Source: Thalassia testudinum
Lineage: Eukaryota > Streptophyta > Magnoliopsida > Alismatales > Hydrocharitaceae
Length of the DNA stretch: 64,000 nucleotides
Reading direction: 5' to 3'
Assembly (NCBI GenBank): GCA_037157565.1
Contig: JAZHRO010000014.1
Span: 99,789,501 to 99,853,500 of the forward strand
Program-made: the position numbers and the translations under genes
Shown here: positions 45,885-57,240 of the stretch, one piece after another
Layout of the letters: every line of letters starts with the position of its first letter
Numbering within the stretch: position 1 is the stretch's first letter
Notes under the pieces: generated by a model
Told to the model about the DNA's origin: nothing
What the model saw: the letters and a program-made list of their open reading frames with translations, nothing else
Database searches by the model: none

Positions 45885-47575
45885 CAGAAGTAGTATTTGG
45901 CCTTATATTTGAGTCTATCCCATTGTTGCTTGGTTCAATCCTGGTGGATTTGACCAACAGCCAAATAGTTAGTAATGTCAGCAAACCACGGGGATTGGAC
46001 ACCTGAAACTATAAGGATAGCTTTGTCCGGAAAAGTGTCAACAATTGGGATGTCCAGACAAGAAGAATCACCTAGGAGTCTCGACAAATGATCCGCCACA
46101 ACATTTTATACCCCGATTTTATCCTTGATTTCAAGGTCAAATTCTTGAAGCAGAAGAATCCAATGAATAAGCTGGGGTTTGGCATCCTTTTTGGCCAAGA
46201 GATGTCTCAAGGTCGAGTGGTTGGTATAGATGATAACATGAGACCCTAAGAGATAAGCCCTGAATTTTTCCAAAGTGAACACTACAACTAGTAATTCCTT
46301 TTCAGTAATAGTGTAATTCTTCTGGGCTTCATCCAGAGTTTTACTAGCGTAGTAGATGACAGAGGGCTTTCTATCAATTTTCTAACCCAAGACAGTCCCA
46401 ACCGCTTAACCAGAAGCGTCAGTCATGATCTCAAAAGGGGCTGTCCAAATTGGTGGTTGCAACATTGGAGCATAGGTGACAGCCATTTTCAGGAAATCAA
46501 ATGCCTTTTGGCATGATTTGTCGAAAACAAATGGTGTTTCTTTGGCAAGAAGATTTCTCAAGGGACGAGAAACCTTTGAGAAATCCTTGATGAATCTTCG
46601 ATAGAATCCCACATGACCAAGAAATGATCGGATTTGTTTAACAAATGTGGGAGGAGGAAGTTTAGCGATCACATCAACCTTAGCTTTATCCACTTTGATT
46701 CCCCGTTCAGAGATTACATGACCCAAGACGATGCCTTCTTGGGTCATGAAATGACTCTTTTCCCAGCTAAGGACCAATCATGTTTTGATACATCGCTTAA
46801 GAATCATTTTCAGATTAAGCAAACAAGAGTCAAACGATTCTCCGAAAATAGAGAAATCGTCCATGAAGACTTCCATAAACTCTCCCACCATGTCAGAGAA
46901 TATGGCTAACATACACCTTTGAAAAGTCGCAGGTGCATTGCATAAATCAAAAGGCATCCTATGGAAAGCAAAGGTTCTGTAGGGACAAGTGAAAGTAGTT
47001 TTTTCCTGATCCTCAGGATGGATAGGAACTTGGTTGTATCCCGAGTAGCCATCAAGAAAATAGAAGTACTTCTGCCCAGCTAGTCTTTCCAAGATTTGAT
47101 TGATGAAAGGCAGGGGAAAATGATCCTTTTTAGTGGCTGTGTTCAGCTTCCTATAATCAATACAAACCCTCCAAGAGGAAGCTGAACGAGTTGTGATAGA
47201 TTCTCCTCTCTCGTTAGTCACAACGGCATTCTTGGCTTTCTTCGGAACAATCTGCACGGGACTTACCCAAAGACTATCAGATATTGGATAAATAATTCCT
47301 ACATCGAGCCACTTGATGATTTCCTTTTTGACCACTTCTCGCATATTTGGATTTAATCTCCTCTGCATCTGGCGAGAAGGGTGGGATCCATCTTCAAAGA
47401 ATATTCTATAATTGCAGTAAGATGGTTCGATCCCCCTGAGGTCATGAATGGTCCAACCAATTGCCTCCTTTTGTTCCTTCAGGACCCTGATCAATTTAAT
47501 CTCTTGCTCCTTTGTTAATTTAGCACTGATAATCATAGGGAGCATCTTCTGAAGTTCTAAAAATTGATATTTCAA
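45885..47575 (-). pseudogene. rt-rh: N3 reverse transcriptase and RNase H
   Basis: It opens with KYQFLELQKMLPMI and runs unbroken for 265 codons to 46778-46780. It includes WVSPVQIVPKK, WRVCIDYRKLNTATKKDHFP, FLDGYSGYNQVPI, FRMPF-like HRMPFDLCNAPATFQRC and the active site FMDDFS (46850-46867). The thumb has RSFLGHVGFYRRFIKDFSK. RNase H follows with [25 protein letters not shown] and VVADHLSR. Stops such as 46778-46780 and others near 46404, 46382 and 46106 are the only faults I see in this part; I find no frameshift. Confidence 0.88.
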
Positions 47576-47601
47576 ATCTCGGGCAATTATTTCAGTTCAA
47601 G

Positions 47602-49344
47602 CTAGGGTGGGTTGATGATTGATGGTAAGGAAGATGCTGAAGACTCAACAAGAGGAAGAGGTTGTGAGTGAACAAAATCAATAACCTCTTCAGAAGATGG
47701 CAGGTTTGCCATAGAGGGTTGCGGGTCAAATTCATCATCAAAGGAGGAACTTTCAATTGAATAAGCCATCAAACAAGTTTCAATGTTTTCATTATCCTCC
47801 TCAAGTTCCTTAATAAATCCAAAATATTCAAATTTATTAATCGCCTTAAAAATATCCAATTTCATTCGTTGATCCCCAAAGGCGATTTCCATGCTACCGC
47901 TTTCAAAATTAATGTTGGCCTAAGCGATAGCTAGGAACAAATGCCCCAGAATGATAGGCGTGTTCCTCAAATTTTTAGGTACATCCATGTCAAGGATAAG
48001 GAAATCTACAGGAAAATCGAAATCCTTGACCTTAACTATAACATCTTCAATAATGCCTCGCAGATTTGTGACTGAGTGGTCCACTAACTGTAGCATTACT
48101 GAAGTTGGCTAAAGTTCACCTAATCCAAACCTCTCATAAAGAGAAGTCGGAATTAGGTTGATGGATGCACCCAGATCCAAAAGTGCTCTATTAAATGTGT
48201 AATCTCTAATGACACAAGAAATCAATGGAGCACCTGGATCACCCTTTTTCTGAGGGAGGTGGTGCAGGATAACTGAACGAGCCTGCTCAGAGAGTACCAC
48301 CCTCCTCGGAATAGATTCCCTCGACTTACGCTTTTGTGTACATAAATCCTTTAAAAATCTCGCATAAGCCGGTATATGCTTGATAGCATCATGGAGTGGG
48401 ATATTGATCTCAACATTCTTAAATATATTCAGAAGCTCCTCATTGCTATCAACAAATTTCTTCATCTTTGATTTGATCAAGGCTTCAGGAAAAGGAACAT
48501 GAGTCAGATCTTTGGAATCAAGTTCCTGAGTGTTGATTTCTTCTCTAAAATTCTCCTCTCTCTCCTCAGGTTCTTCAGGACTCAGTAGATCAGAACAATG
48601 TGGTTGTGGATCCTGAGTCTGCTTACCACTCCTCCAGGTGACAGAATTTGCAGATGCATAAGAGTTTGGGTCTTAGGAAGGGTTAAGAAAGATTGGAGGG
48701 GCTTGATTAGCCAGGAATTGTTGATTTGCAGAAGAAGAAGAGGAGGGACTCGGCTCAACCACCTGAGCATGTGCGTGTGGGTCCCTCTGATTTCCGTACC
48801 CATGGGCTTGATTGCCCAGATTCAGAATATTTCGCGAGTTCGGTATGGCTTGGGATGGTAGAGATCCGGGTTGACGAGAGTTAGCAATGAGCCCGAATTG
48901 CAGGTTGTCCAGCGAGGTTTTCATTTGCTGCATGAGTTGGAGCATGGATCCTTGCATCTCTACCAGTTACCAGTTCAAATCAGCCTGCCCTACGGGTTGA
49001 CGGGCATTCCAAGTTAGCTGATTGACCTGATTTGGGGGCAACTGAGTATATACATGACCCTGACCCATTGGTCATTGTGGAGCATAGTTGTCAGGTCGGA
49101 ATTGGGTTTGTTGCCCCAGGTTTTTCCAAGAGAAGTTAGGACGGTTTCTCCAACCCGAATTATAAGCATTACAGTAGGGGTTGGATCTAACATTCTCTTG
49201 TATGGCATAGACATCCTCATAGGGTGAGGATGGAGAGAAAGAAAGGGAAGGATCAGAAAAATTGGGATCAAAGGCCCCAGTTTGGAACCCTTGGGTTTCC
49301 AAAAAATGCTGACTCACAGGTTGAGCTGCATTGAGTTGATTCAC
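47602..49344 (-). pseudogene. gag-pr: N3 gag C-terminus and protease
   Basis: One frame with a few stops. The gag tail is rich in Gln, Asn, Ser and Pro (MLQLMQQMKTSLDNLQ). An acidic linker and a conserved segment (LFKNVEINIPL-like, CTQKRKSRE, LHHLPQKKGDPGAPL) precede the aspartic protease site DLGASINLIPTSLYERFGLG near 48146-48190. The end is ILGHLFLAIA and an acidic hinge with FVHSQPLPL. A one-base frameshift separates it from the RT frame near 47580-47600. Confidence 0.86.
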
Positions 49345-50377
49345 GAACTCTCATTTAGAAGGAGCTTGTGAAGAATGGAATCCCAAATTTTAGGATTGAG
49401 TGGATCGAGAGTTATTCATAGAATTTCAGCCATCCACTCTTCCATTCTCTTAGCAACCAAGTCCACCTTATCAAGTTTGTTACAAATCAATTCCATATCA
49501 AATGAATGAGAGTCATGAACTTCATTAACATTTGATCTGGGCTGCTGGGACCGGTTAAATGTATCCATGGAGGCATGATTGATTGAATTCTCGCACATTT
49601 CCTCAAATAAATCGCGTGCACTATCTGCGTCTTTATTGAGGAAATTTCCTCCACAAGAAGCATCCACATGATTTCTAAGTTGCTCAATCAACCTATGGTA
49701 GAAGATCTGCACAGGTTGCCATTTCGGCACCTCGTGGTGTGGACACCTCCACAATAGGTCCTGGAATCACTCCTAAACCACATGAAACTACTCCCCCAAC
49801 TACTGGGTAAAGGTAGTGATTGCCCGTCTCAAGGCATTGGTACGTCCAACTGGGAAGAATTTCTTCAGAAAGGCTGATTTCAACTCATTCCAAGTTGCAA
49901 TTGGTCTTCCTATTTTCCTATACCAATGCGTGGCCTTATCCCTAAGAGAATGGGGGAAGAGCCTCATGATCATTTGATCCTCGTTTATGTTTCATGCCTT
50001 GGTGGTTTGGACCAAAGTGATCAAGTCCTCCAAGTGCTGAATGGATCTTTGGAGCCAAGCCCATGATAATGTTTGATTAGGCTTAAGACCTGGGGCTTGA
50101 TTTCTATGTTGCCAGCTGGAATCTAGACGTCGAGACGTTCCCCGTAATTTGAAGGATCATAAAAATCCTTCAAGGGCTTAGCGCCCTACATTCTCTGGAA
50201 CCATTCTTGCATTCTCTGCATTTGTTCCAGCTGCCTTCAAAATTCCTCCTGTGGATCTCCAGGCAGAGGAGGCTATTGGTCGGCCATGGGATCAATTTGA
50301 CCAAAATCCAATTTGTGCCTCTAAGAATACTCTAGTGGTCCTTCCAATCGGGGATTCAATGACCGTCTTCCTAGCAT
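49345..50377 (-). pseudogene. gag: N3 gag, N-terminal part
   Basis: It starts at ATG 50375-50377 with MLGRRSLNPRLEGP, as in B. It is more decayed than the rest of N3, with several stops and shifts. Recognisable pieces are LSLIKHYHGLGS, HHEVPKWQPVQIFYHRLIEQ and DSHSFDMELICNKLDKVD. Capsid function is inferred from the position and likeness to the other elements. Confidence 0.78.
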
Positions 50378-51578
50378 AAATTAGGAGAAGGTCGGAAGGA
50401 CTGGGGATAGGGACCCTGCAGCACAACAAAACAAGGCTATCCTTAAGTGGGGTAGCCTAAGGATCTACTGACTCCCAAAACCTAACTTAAGATTGTAAAT
50501 GATTTACTCTACTTGCGTCTACTCAATCCAACCAGTTAGGAGGGACTGGGGAGAAGGTTCTTCCTTCGGCTTTCGCCTCATGTTCCTAGTGTACCCCCCA
50601 GCCATGGTCATTTGATGCTACTCCCCTAGCTAGACATCAGATTAGTTAGTACAGGTAGGTTAATCAAAAATGATCTCAGACTAGGCCCTGAAGAGCGAAT
50701 CAGTCCTTAAGGCCAATGTCTACTTAATTTTATTAAGGCTTGGGATTGTGGTGCTTATGGAATGTGATGGGCCCTTAAAATGGGTTGTGCCCTTAATGAT
50801 TGATTGAGAATTGTGTAAGTGCATGCACAACCAGGGTTTTCAAGAAAGATTATTTGTGATGTATGAATTTTAATGTTCAAATCCTGCTTAAGTAGCTTTT
50901 AGGATTTAAAATTAGGTTGATTGCAATCAAGTTTCGAGGCAAACCAAGTTGTCAAACACCGGTGAAGATTGAAATAAAGCGGAGTGCCTGGAATAGACCT
51001 AGATTGAAAACCCTAAGGATGAGCTACTTGATGAGTTGATTTTAAGTAGAGTGGTGTGGCCCAAACAACTCAAACAACTGGCCACAAATGCACCACTAAG
51101 TTAGGCACACAAAGATGGTTAACCTAGAATGATTTCTACTCTTTTATGTATTGCTTTGTGTGTACCAGTTCCACAGATCAGAACCCGGTTGAGTAGAAAC
51201 AAATCAATTAGGTTAAGTGCCTTGAATATGGGTGTATGTTGTGTGTTTGTTAAAAATTACCCCATAAGATTATCTTTTTGTTGTTTTTTTTTAAACGAAG
51301 GTGGAATGAATGTGAATGAGAATCCAAACAACCAAACTATTCCTAGGATTTATGCAAACACCTAGGTTAATTGGAATTTTGATTTAATGTGACAAATGAA
51401 ATCTATGGATGGGGGAAGAATGGGGAGCACTTACAGTTGTCTTCAACTACACTTTACTCTGGTCTACCACTTGATGATTCCCTAATGGAGGTCTCTGCAA
51501 AACAATAGACACAAGAGAAAGCAAGCTAGAAAATAATAAACTATGTGAAATGCAAAAAGAAGATCGGAAATCGTTGCC
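50378..51578 (-). other. N3 5' leader
   Basis: Noncoding leader, similar to that of N1 and B. No gene is seen; a short + strand frame at 51129-51365 lacks any support. Confidence 0.7.
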
Positions 51579-51596
51579 TCCCTGGCAACGGTGCCA
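51579..51596 (-). other. Primer-binding site of N3
   Basis: The minus strand reads TGGCACCGTTGCCAGGGA, complementary to tRNA-Asp with two mismatches, three bases inside the LTR. Confidence 0.88.
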
Positions 51597-52245
51597 AAAT
51601 GTTGAAGCTACGAGTTACCACGCTAATGTATTTTGTTTTGAAAAACCTGTCGTCATAGTTTGAAAGCGAAGAACCCATGTTCAACAAATAAAATTTATAC
51701 CTGGATAGAAATCCTCGGTCGAACTCAGGGAGGCTACGTTGATCTATATTCGCAATTATATTTTTTTAGAGTTTTTGTTGAAAAGCGAAGCGACGTAATT
51801 ACAATGAAGCAATATTAACAATCAGAATAAATGAGAGAGAGAAAATATGCACTCAATATTTCAAAATGTTTATACAATAAAACCAGAGAAAAATTACACT
51901 AGAAACCGAGAAATTAGCTACAGTAGAAAGCAGGAAAATTCTACTCTAGAAAGCTGTAAGGAAGAATGGGAGAGAGAAGTTATCCTCCTCAATGATCGCT
52001 TGGAGGACGAGCCAGATGAGACACCACCTAGACGAAGGAGGATAGAGTGGAAAGAAGGAGGTCGAGGCAGATGGAACGAGAATAGGGTAGCACATCGTCA
52101 TCGTCGTGGGATCCGCTTTCGAAATGAGAGCAAAAATTTGACTTTATCTCTCGTGGAGCATCCCGGGTGTGGGACAAGCTTCTCTTGAGCTTTGGAGAGG
52201 GAGAGAAGAGAAGAAAGGGATCCCAATTTCGTATGGAGGGGGTCT

Positions 52246-52254
52246 CCTTTTATA
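52246..52254 (-). promoter_or_regulatory. TATA box, N3 5' LTR
   Basis: TATAAAAGG on the minus strand in the context GCAACTATAAAAGGAGACC. It would drive transcription of the element towards lower coordinates. Confidence 0.75.
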
Positions 52255-52782
52255 GTTGCAAGGAGTGATGGCAATTTGATCTTTTTAATTTGAAAATATT
52301 AGATAAGGGGTCTTTAGTGACGAATAAAACCATCGCTAAACCCCCAATCATGGGTGATGTGTGCCTCTCGCTCACCCCCCACGCATGAAATGCATGCTCC
52401 ACATTCTTCAGATCTTAAACTTCCGATTGTGAGATCGGACGGCTTAAATCACCCCTCGTTGTGCCTTCTCATCGCGCGCTCGCCTCGTTTGATCCCACAT
52501 AATGCATAGGCGTCTGATTGGCGTGAGCGCTATCTAGCGGGCACGACCACTCGATCGCGATCGAGTGGTCAATTGCGCCCGCTCACTGCGCCTCAGCAGC
52601 CACTCCTGAAGGTTCGAATGCGCACCTACGCTTCGCGTAAGCGCTCTCACCCAACTGTGCTACGCAATTGGATGGGTAGGTGCTCAACTTATGCACGGGT
52701 GCATTCCAGCCGTTGGATCTTGATCCAACAGCGGGGAAACATTGATGTGGGGGCCTTCAGCGGATGCGTGCAAATGGTTCAG

Positions 52783-52818
52783 CGGCCAAGATGGAGCCAC
52801 GTGGCACCATCTTGGCCG
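52783..52818 (-). promoter_or_regulatory. G-box-centred palindrome, N3 5' LTR
   Basis: Arms CGGCCAAGATGG and CCATCTTGGCCG flank GCCACGTGGC; 17 of 18 pairs match. Confidence 0.65.
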
Positions 52819-53264
52819 TCCATCTTCTAGATGATGCAAATGGTGCCACGATTGTCGGATTGAGTCGATTTTCACGCCGTTAGGCTGCGATCGTCAATTC
52901 AAATCCATCTGTGCAATCGGATTTTTCGTTTGAAGTGTGGATTCACACCATCATGGCCCTTGATCTTCTAGGGTTCCCCGACCTCTATCTGATGCCACAG
53001 ATGTCTGATTAGGGCAATCTTGGAGTCGTTGAACTCCAATCGTCGCTCTGGTCAAATATGTATGGTTGGATCTTCGATCTGAGGCCCTGGTACAAATTTG
53101 CCCTATCCTTGAACATAAAAGGAGACAATTAACCTCCATTTTATTCAAACTAATCTAATTGCAAGATGATGCATGCTATGCAATATTTATAGTATGCAAT
53201 GCAATTCTATGCTTAAGAACATGCATAAATAGACATCTTATGTAGTGTAAACATATTTACATCA

Positions 53265-53269
53265 TATCT
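53265..53269. repeat. Target-site duplication of N3, right (TATCT)
   Basis: Matches 41647-41651. The remaining 3' part of LTR C follows. Confidence 0.9.
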
Positions 53270-53625
53270 CTAGTGTAATTTCACTCCCTTTTTCTAATTA
53301 CCTAGGCCTCCATGTGCCTAGGTTGAGCTTAGAAAGAGGTTATCTTTTGTCACTTAGATTTTAGCATTTTAGGTGTTAGTTGCTTTCCCGCCAAGATTCG
53401 CAAGTATCCGTTATTTCAAAACCTATAAAATTCATATATATATATATAACCAAAAAGAAAGTTGAATTCGCTTTCCAAGCAAGAGATTTAATTTTGCAAA
53501 AGTTTTCTCCTTGGACGACCCTAGATAGTCCCTTATCAAGGTTACAAATTTTAAAAGCGAAACGGATTTACATGTTACAATGACTTCCAAAACCCTAATT
53601 AACAAATCGCTTATTTTCGCTATCA

Positions 53626-53630
53626 GGGCC
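53626..53630. repeat. Target-site duplication of LTR C, right (GGGCC)
   Basis: Matches 39740-39744. B's integrase resumes here. Confidence 0.88.
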
Positions 53631-54131
53631 TACCATATGGTGTACAAAATGCCTATCGATTTGTCTTCATTCCGTCTGGTGTTTGGTAAGGCATGTCACT
53701 TACCCGTAGAGTTAGAACACCGGGCATTCTGGGCCATCAGAAAATGTAATTTTGACCTATAGTTGACCGAGAAGACCAGGACACTCCAACTATTTATGTT
53801 GGAGGAGCTTAGAAATGATGCTTATGAAAATTTCAAAATCTATAAGGCAAGGACCAAAGCTCTCCATCACCAGATGATTTCACGTAAGAGCTTTAAGCTG
53901 AACCAGAAGGTCTGGCTTTTCGATTCTCAACCAAAGAATTTCCCCGGTAAGCTTAGGTCTAAGTGGGATGGCCCATTTGTTATTGAGTGGATTTTCCCTA
54001 ATATGGTCATCAAAATATTTGACCCAAAGACAGGTAATTTCTTCAAGGTCAACAGACAGCATCTTAAACCCTTTATTGACCATGTGCTCCTTGAACCCAT
54101 CTTAGACAAGGTTGCTCTTACCTTGCCCTAA
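53631..54131 (+). pseudogene. in: B integrase, C-terminal part
   Basis: It continues directly from 39744 once LTR C is removed. It has MVYKMPIDLSSFRLVFGKACHLPVE-type sequence split into short recognisable parts ([51 protein letters not shown]) and ends LTLP with TAA at 54129-54131, the same C-terminus as A1. One in-frame TAG stands at 53760-53762. Confidence 0.82.
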
Positions 54132-55481
54132 CCATAGCAGGCCGATCATCGCCTAGCTGAAGGAATTAAACTTAGCATGTGTAAAGACTACTCCGAGCTA
54201 ATCAGAATCTCACGAAATCTAGGTGATATTCTTCCACTTCTACTCTTTTGCATGCTTTCATTTTTAACAATGAGGGCATTGCATTAGCTAAGCATGGGGT
54301 TTGGATATTTCTTATGAATCTTTTTGTTAGCTATAACAGTAATTTCCTATTTTTCATCTTTAAAGAAAAAGGTAGAGAATTAGGAGATGAGAACTTAGGC
54401 ATTAGGAGTTGCAAACTTTAGGAATTGATACTTTGGGACTCTACTCTTCAGGTCTTCGGTCTTAATTAGCCCAGGTATCCACTCGAATGTGGATTTAGTC
54501 TCGAGTCCTCACCAAGTAATTATATTTTAAACTAGTCAATAAATTGGGGTGTTATGTATACGACTTATCAACTCGCCCTCTGATTTGAGGGGACTTTAAG
54601 CCTAAGCATCTATACACTTTTTGCACTGACTCACTTTTCGACGGTTTCTTCGAAAATTGGATAGCTAATGAATCGTCTAGGGTGCTATGGCTGGCAAGTT
54701 ATCGGTGGTAACAGCTCATCGGTCAGTTGTCCAGAGCCCAGCCACAAGACCATTTTCTTCGTACTGCCTTTAGGCAAATCTTAGATCTGGGAAGCCACCT
54801 ACTTTAAAAAAAGAAGAAAAGAAAAAAAAGGAAAATGAAGAAAATAAAAAGAAATAAATAAGACCACACTTCACCGCACGAGTATGGCTAGCAAGTTGCC
54901 ATGGGTGACAACCCATTGGCCAGTTGTCCAGAGTGCAGCTCACAAAAATGCACAATAATTCCCAAAACACTTAGGGAAGAAGCGGGGAAGTAGAATAAAT
55001 AGGAAAGATATACACTGGGTTCGCCCTTGTGTTGATCCCACAAATAAAAGTAGGGAGAAAGCTACCGTTCGAAAAGATAAACCTCTAGGCAAGGTCACCT
55101 AGGGTCGTAGAAACCCAAAGTCCATTTTAATGGTCGCCTAGTGAGTCATTCACTCTTTTCACTAGATGCTTAGCACTTAGAGTCCTTTTCAAGTCTTAGG
55201 CGGGTTGGGTAGTCGTAAAAAGTTATTCCAGAACTCTCAAACTCCAAAAGTACAAAAAAATTAGAAAAGAAGAAAAACAAAAAAAGATTGTGTCTTCGCT
55301 TTCAAAATAAGGTAAGGGCTTGGGCGGTTTGCATTCTGGTAGACCCCCGAGTACTGTTGAGTTTTTGTAATTAGGTCTTGGGGTTGAGATTTTCTAAAGC
55401 AATCGACAAATTTTGCCTAAGTAATCAAATCGTGATTCTACTTTTATACATAGCATTTAGGTTAATTTTGCTAGGAACTAG
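54132..55481 (+). other. B 3' noncoding region
   Basis: Matches the two A1 segments (21620-22178 and 30094-30895). It contains GGCTGGCAAGTT words, purine-rich runs at 54806-54862 and 55250-55290, and no coding frame. Confidence 0.72.
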
Positions 55482-55500
55482 CAAAAAGTAAGCAAGGGGG
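55482..55500 (+). other. Polypurine tract of B
   Basis: CAAAAAGTAAGCAAGGGGG lies two bases before the 3' LTR; it is the expected primer for plus-strand DNA synthesis. Confidence 0.75.
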
Positions 55501-56457
55501 TATGATGAACACACATGAATTCATGATAAAATGATTATTTATGATAGTTCCTAGGCTTAGCATTTTATATCATGTTATAAATACTGCATAACATTCATTG
55601 CATGGCATTTAGGATAGTTGTATATTATGTACATTAATTCTTCCATTTTACATGGCTAGGAAGTAGCGCGACACCTTTACGGGCTTCGAATGAAGAATCC
55701 GACTATACAGATGAATCTAAAGCGACGATTGCAGTCCGTCAATGAGAAAATCACCCTGATCAGAGCTCTGTAGCACCCTCTACAAGAAGATGAAGATGGA
55801 TGGCCCAGACAGCACCACGTGGCGCCATCCAGGCCGCCCCCCACCTGAGCCATCGCACCCGGCCTCAAGCAAGGACTCACCTCGACCATTGGATCTTCAT
55901 TCAATGATCCAAGCATGTGCAACCACACCACCTCCACACGACAAAGTGTCACTTTGGCACAACGATGAAGACAAGCGCTCACAAACTGTGAGTGTGAGTT
56001 CGAGCCCCAATTCATCGCACCCGCTACAGTGCTAGCTGAAAAAGGCCGCTCAATTTCAATAAAGCGGTCAAGATTCTCCATGCATGATCTGACGTCACCC
56101 ACCATCATGGGGATGCACACTAGTTCGCACACGGGCAATCAAAGACACTCATTTAAGTTAAGCAGATGCGCTGTCGATCGTCAAATCTTCGCGAGGGCGT
56201 AAGGCACGCGATTCAAATCAAGGCCTGCGTGATTTGCAGGTGAGTCTCGGCTGTGTGATGCATCATCCGATGGCTACCAACGCACGTGCTAGCAGTGCGG
56301 ATTTCAAACACTAGCGAGTGTGTGTTCTACTCTTACCATCATAGCCGTCCATGCCCGATCCAACAGCCGACGATCGCTGCGCCCTTCGCCAGCTGCGAAC
56401 AAGCTTCTAAGTTCCAGCCAAGGCGTGTGAAAGCTTTAGCGACGTCTCTGGCGTGTC

Positions 56458-56487
56458 CTTAGGGACGTCTTAAATGTCACTAAAGGC
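56458..56487 (+). promoter_or_regulatory. CTTTAGTGAC-type inverted repeat, B 3' LTR
   Basis: CCTTAGGGAC and GTCACTAAAGG pair with one mismatch; CTTTAGCGACGTC at 56434-56446 adds a further left-arm copy. It stands about 32 bp upstream of the TATA box. Confidence 0.6.
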
Positions 56488-56518
56488 CCATGCACGCAAA
56501 CCACCTCCATTCCACCAC

Positions 56519-56527
56519 TATATAAAC
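56519..56527 (+). promoter_or_regulatory. TATA box, B 3' LTR
   Basis: TATATAAAC follows CCACC and precedes a C/T-rich start region (CTCTTCATCTCTACCTACTC). The 5' LTR has TATGTAAAC here. Confidence 0.65.
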
Positions 56528-57218
56528 ACCCTACACCCTCCACTCCTCTTCATCTCTACCTACTCTACTCCCACCTACTCCTAAGCTCTACTAGCCTACT
56601 AAACCTCCACTAGAGCTTACTCTCAAGCTCCAAAGGCCTCTTCTTAGTGTAGCATTCCTTTATCCCACCAAGTATTCGTCCCTCATCCCATCACCTTCCT
56701 AGGTTGCCGTGAAGCCGTCCTCCCACTACCATTCTGACAGTAGATCGTCTCTGCCTTCTTAGCTCCATTCTAGAGCCTTGGTGAAGCATTCCTCTACCCA
56801 GTGTCCTCCTACATCTCACCTTCATTGTCCCACTCCTCAACTCCTTTGTCCAAGTTTCTGTCAGGCGCCGTCGTCTCGTCGAACAACCAATTCGGGAGAT
56901 TCCTTCTCACCTCTCTCTCTTTTATGCTTTCTTAGACTATTGTAATAGACATTTGTGCAATACATCATATTTGATTCCATCTAAGTTGTGTTCCATCTCA
57001 TTTTGTGAATTTATCTTGCTTGTCTTTTTATTTCAAAAGAAGAAACCAAAAAAGAAAGAAAACAAAGTGCAATTTTAAAACAAAGTAAACGTCGCCTCCC
57101 CGTGCTTGACCTGGGACTCCCTTGGAGTTTTGGTAAAATTGTATTTGATAACGAGTTTGCGACTACGACAACAGGTTCCTCTAGACCTCGATTTCTACCA
57201 CGCGAAACACATTAATCA

Positions 57219-57223
57219 ATGTC
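57219..57223. repeat. Target-site duplication of B, right (ATGTC)
   Basis: Matches 31683-31687. Confidence 0.9.
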
Positions 57224-57240
57224 TATTGGCTTATGGTGGT

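Larger units (their letters stand above)
41652..53264 (-). mobile_element. Athila-like Ty3/gypsy element N3, best preserved in the window
   Basis: LTRs 41652-43325 and 51600-53264, TATCT duplications, primer site 51579-51596, gag from 50377, protease, RT, RNase H and integrase to 44724, all on the minus strand. From 49344 to 47602 and again from 47575 to about 44919 long stretches stay in one frame with a modest number of stops. Its LTRs are related to N1's (same TGTT start, inverted repeat, G-box palindrome and TATA placing), so a relative of N3 is the natural candidate to have mobilised N1. Confidence 0.92.
51600..53264 (-). repeat. 5' LTR of N3
   Basis: 1665 bp, aligning throughout with 41652-43325. 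TATAAAAGG is on the minus strand at 52246-52254. The CTTTAGTGACG inverted repeat at 52312-52340 has decayed in one arm, while the G-box palindrome at 52783-52818 is extended to arms of 12 bp (CGGCCAAGATGG) with one central mismatch pair. Confidence 0.92.
39745..53625 (+). mobile_element. Solo LTR of family C, copy 2, split by N3
   Basis: Without N3 it is about 2263 bp. It begins TAATAAACAC (TG changed to TA) and ends CGCTATCA. It parallels the LTR at about 990-3293: AGCTCA-rich block (39980-40480), GGCGCC cluster (40722-41010), a decayed TATA (41113-41120), and the tail with CCTAGGCCTCCATGTGCCTA. Flanking GGGCC duplications and the lack of an interior show a solo LTR, formed by recombination between the two LTRs of a full element. 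Confidence 0.87.
31688..57218 (+). mobile_element. Athila-like Ty3/gypsy element B, split by LTR C and N3
   Basis: LTRs 31688-33394 and 55503-57218 with ATGTC duplications, primer site 33398-33415, leader to 34636, gag-protease 34637-37703, RT-RNase H-integrase 37704-39744 and 53631-54131, 3' noncoding 54132-55481 and polypurine tract 55482-55500. Without the inserted LTR C (which holds N3) it is about 11.6 kb, a usual size for Athila-like elements. It is inactive through many stops and frameshifts. The env-like third frame known from some Athila elements is not seen. Confidence 0.92.
55503..57218 (+). repeat. 3' LTR of B
   Basis: 1716 bp, TGATGAACAC to ATTAATCA. It matches 31688-33394. It keeps CCACGTGG (55815-55822), two tandem CTTTAG-type arms (56434-56487) and TATATAAAC (56519-56527). 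Confidence 0.9.
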
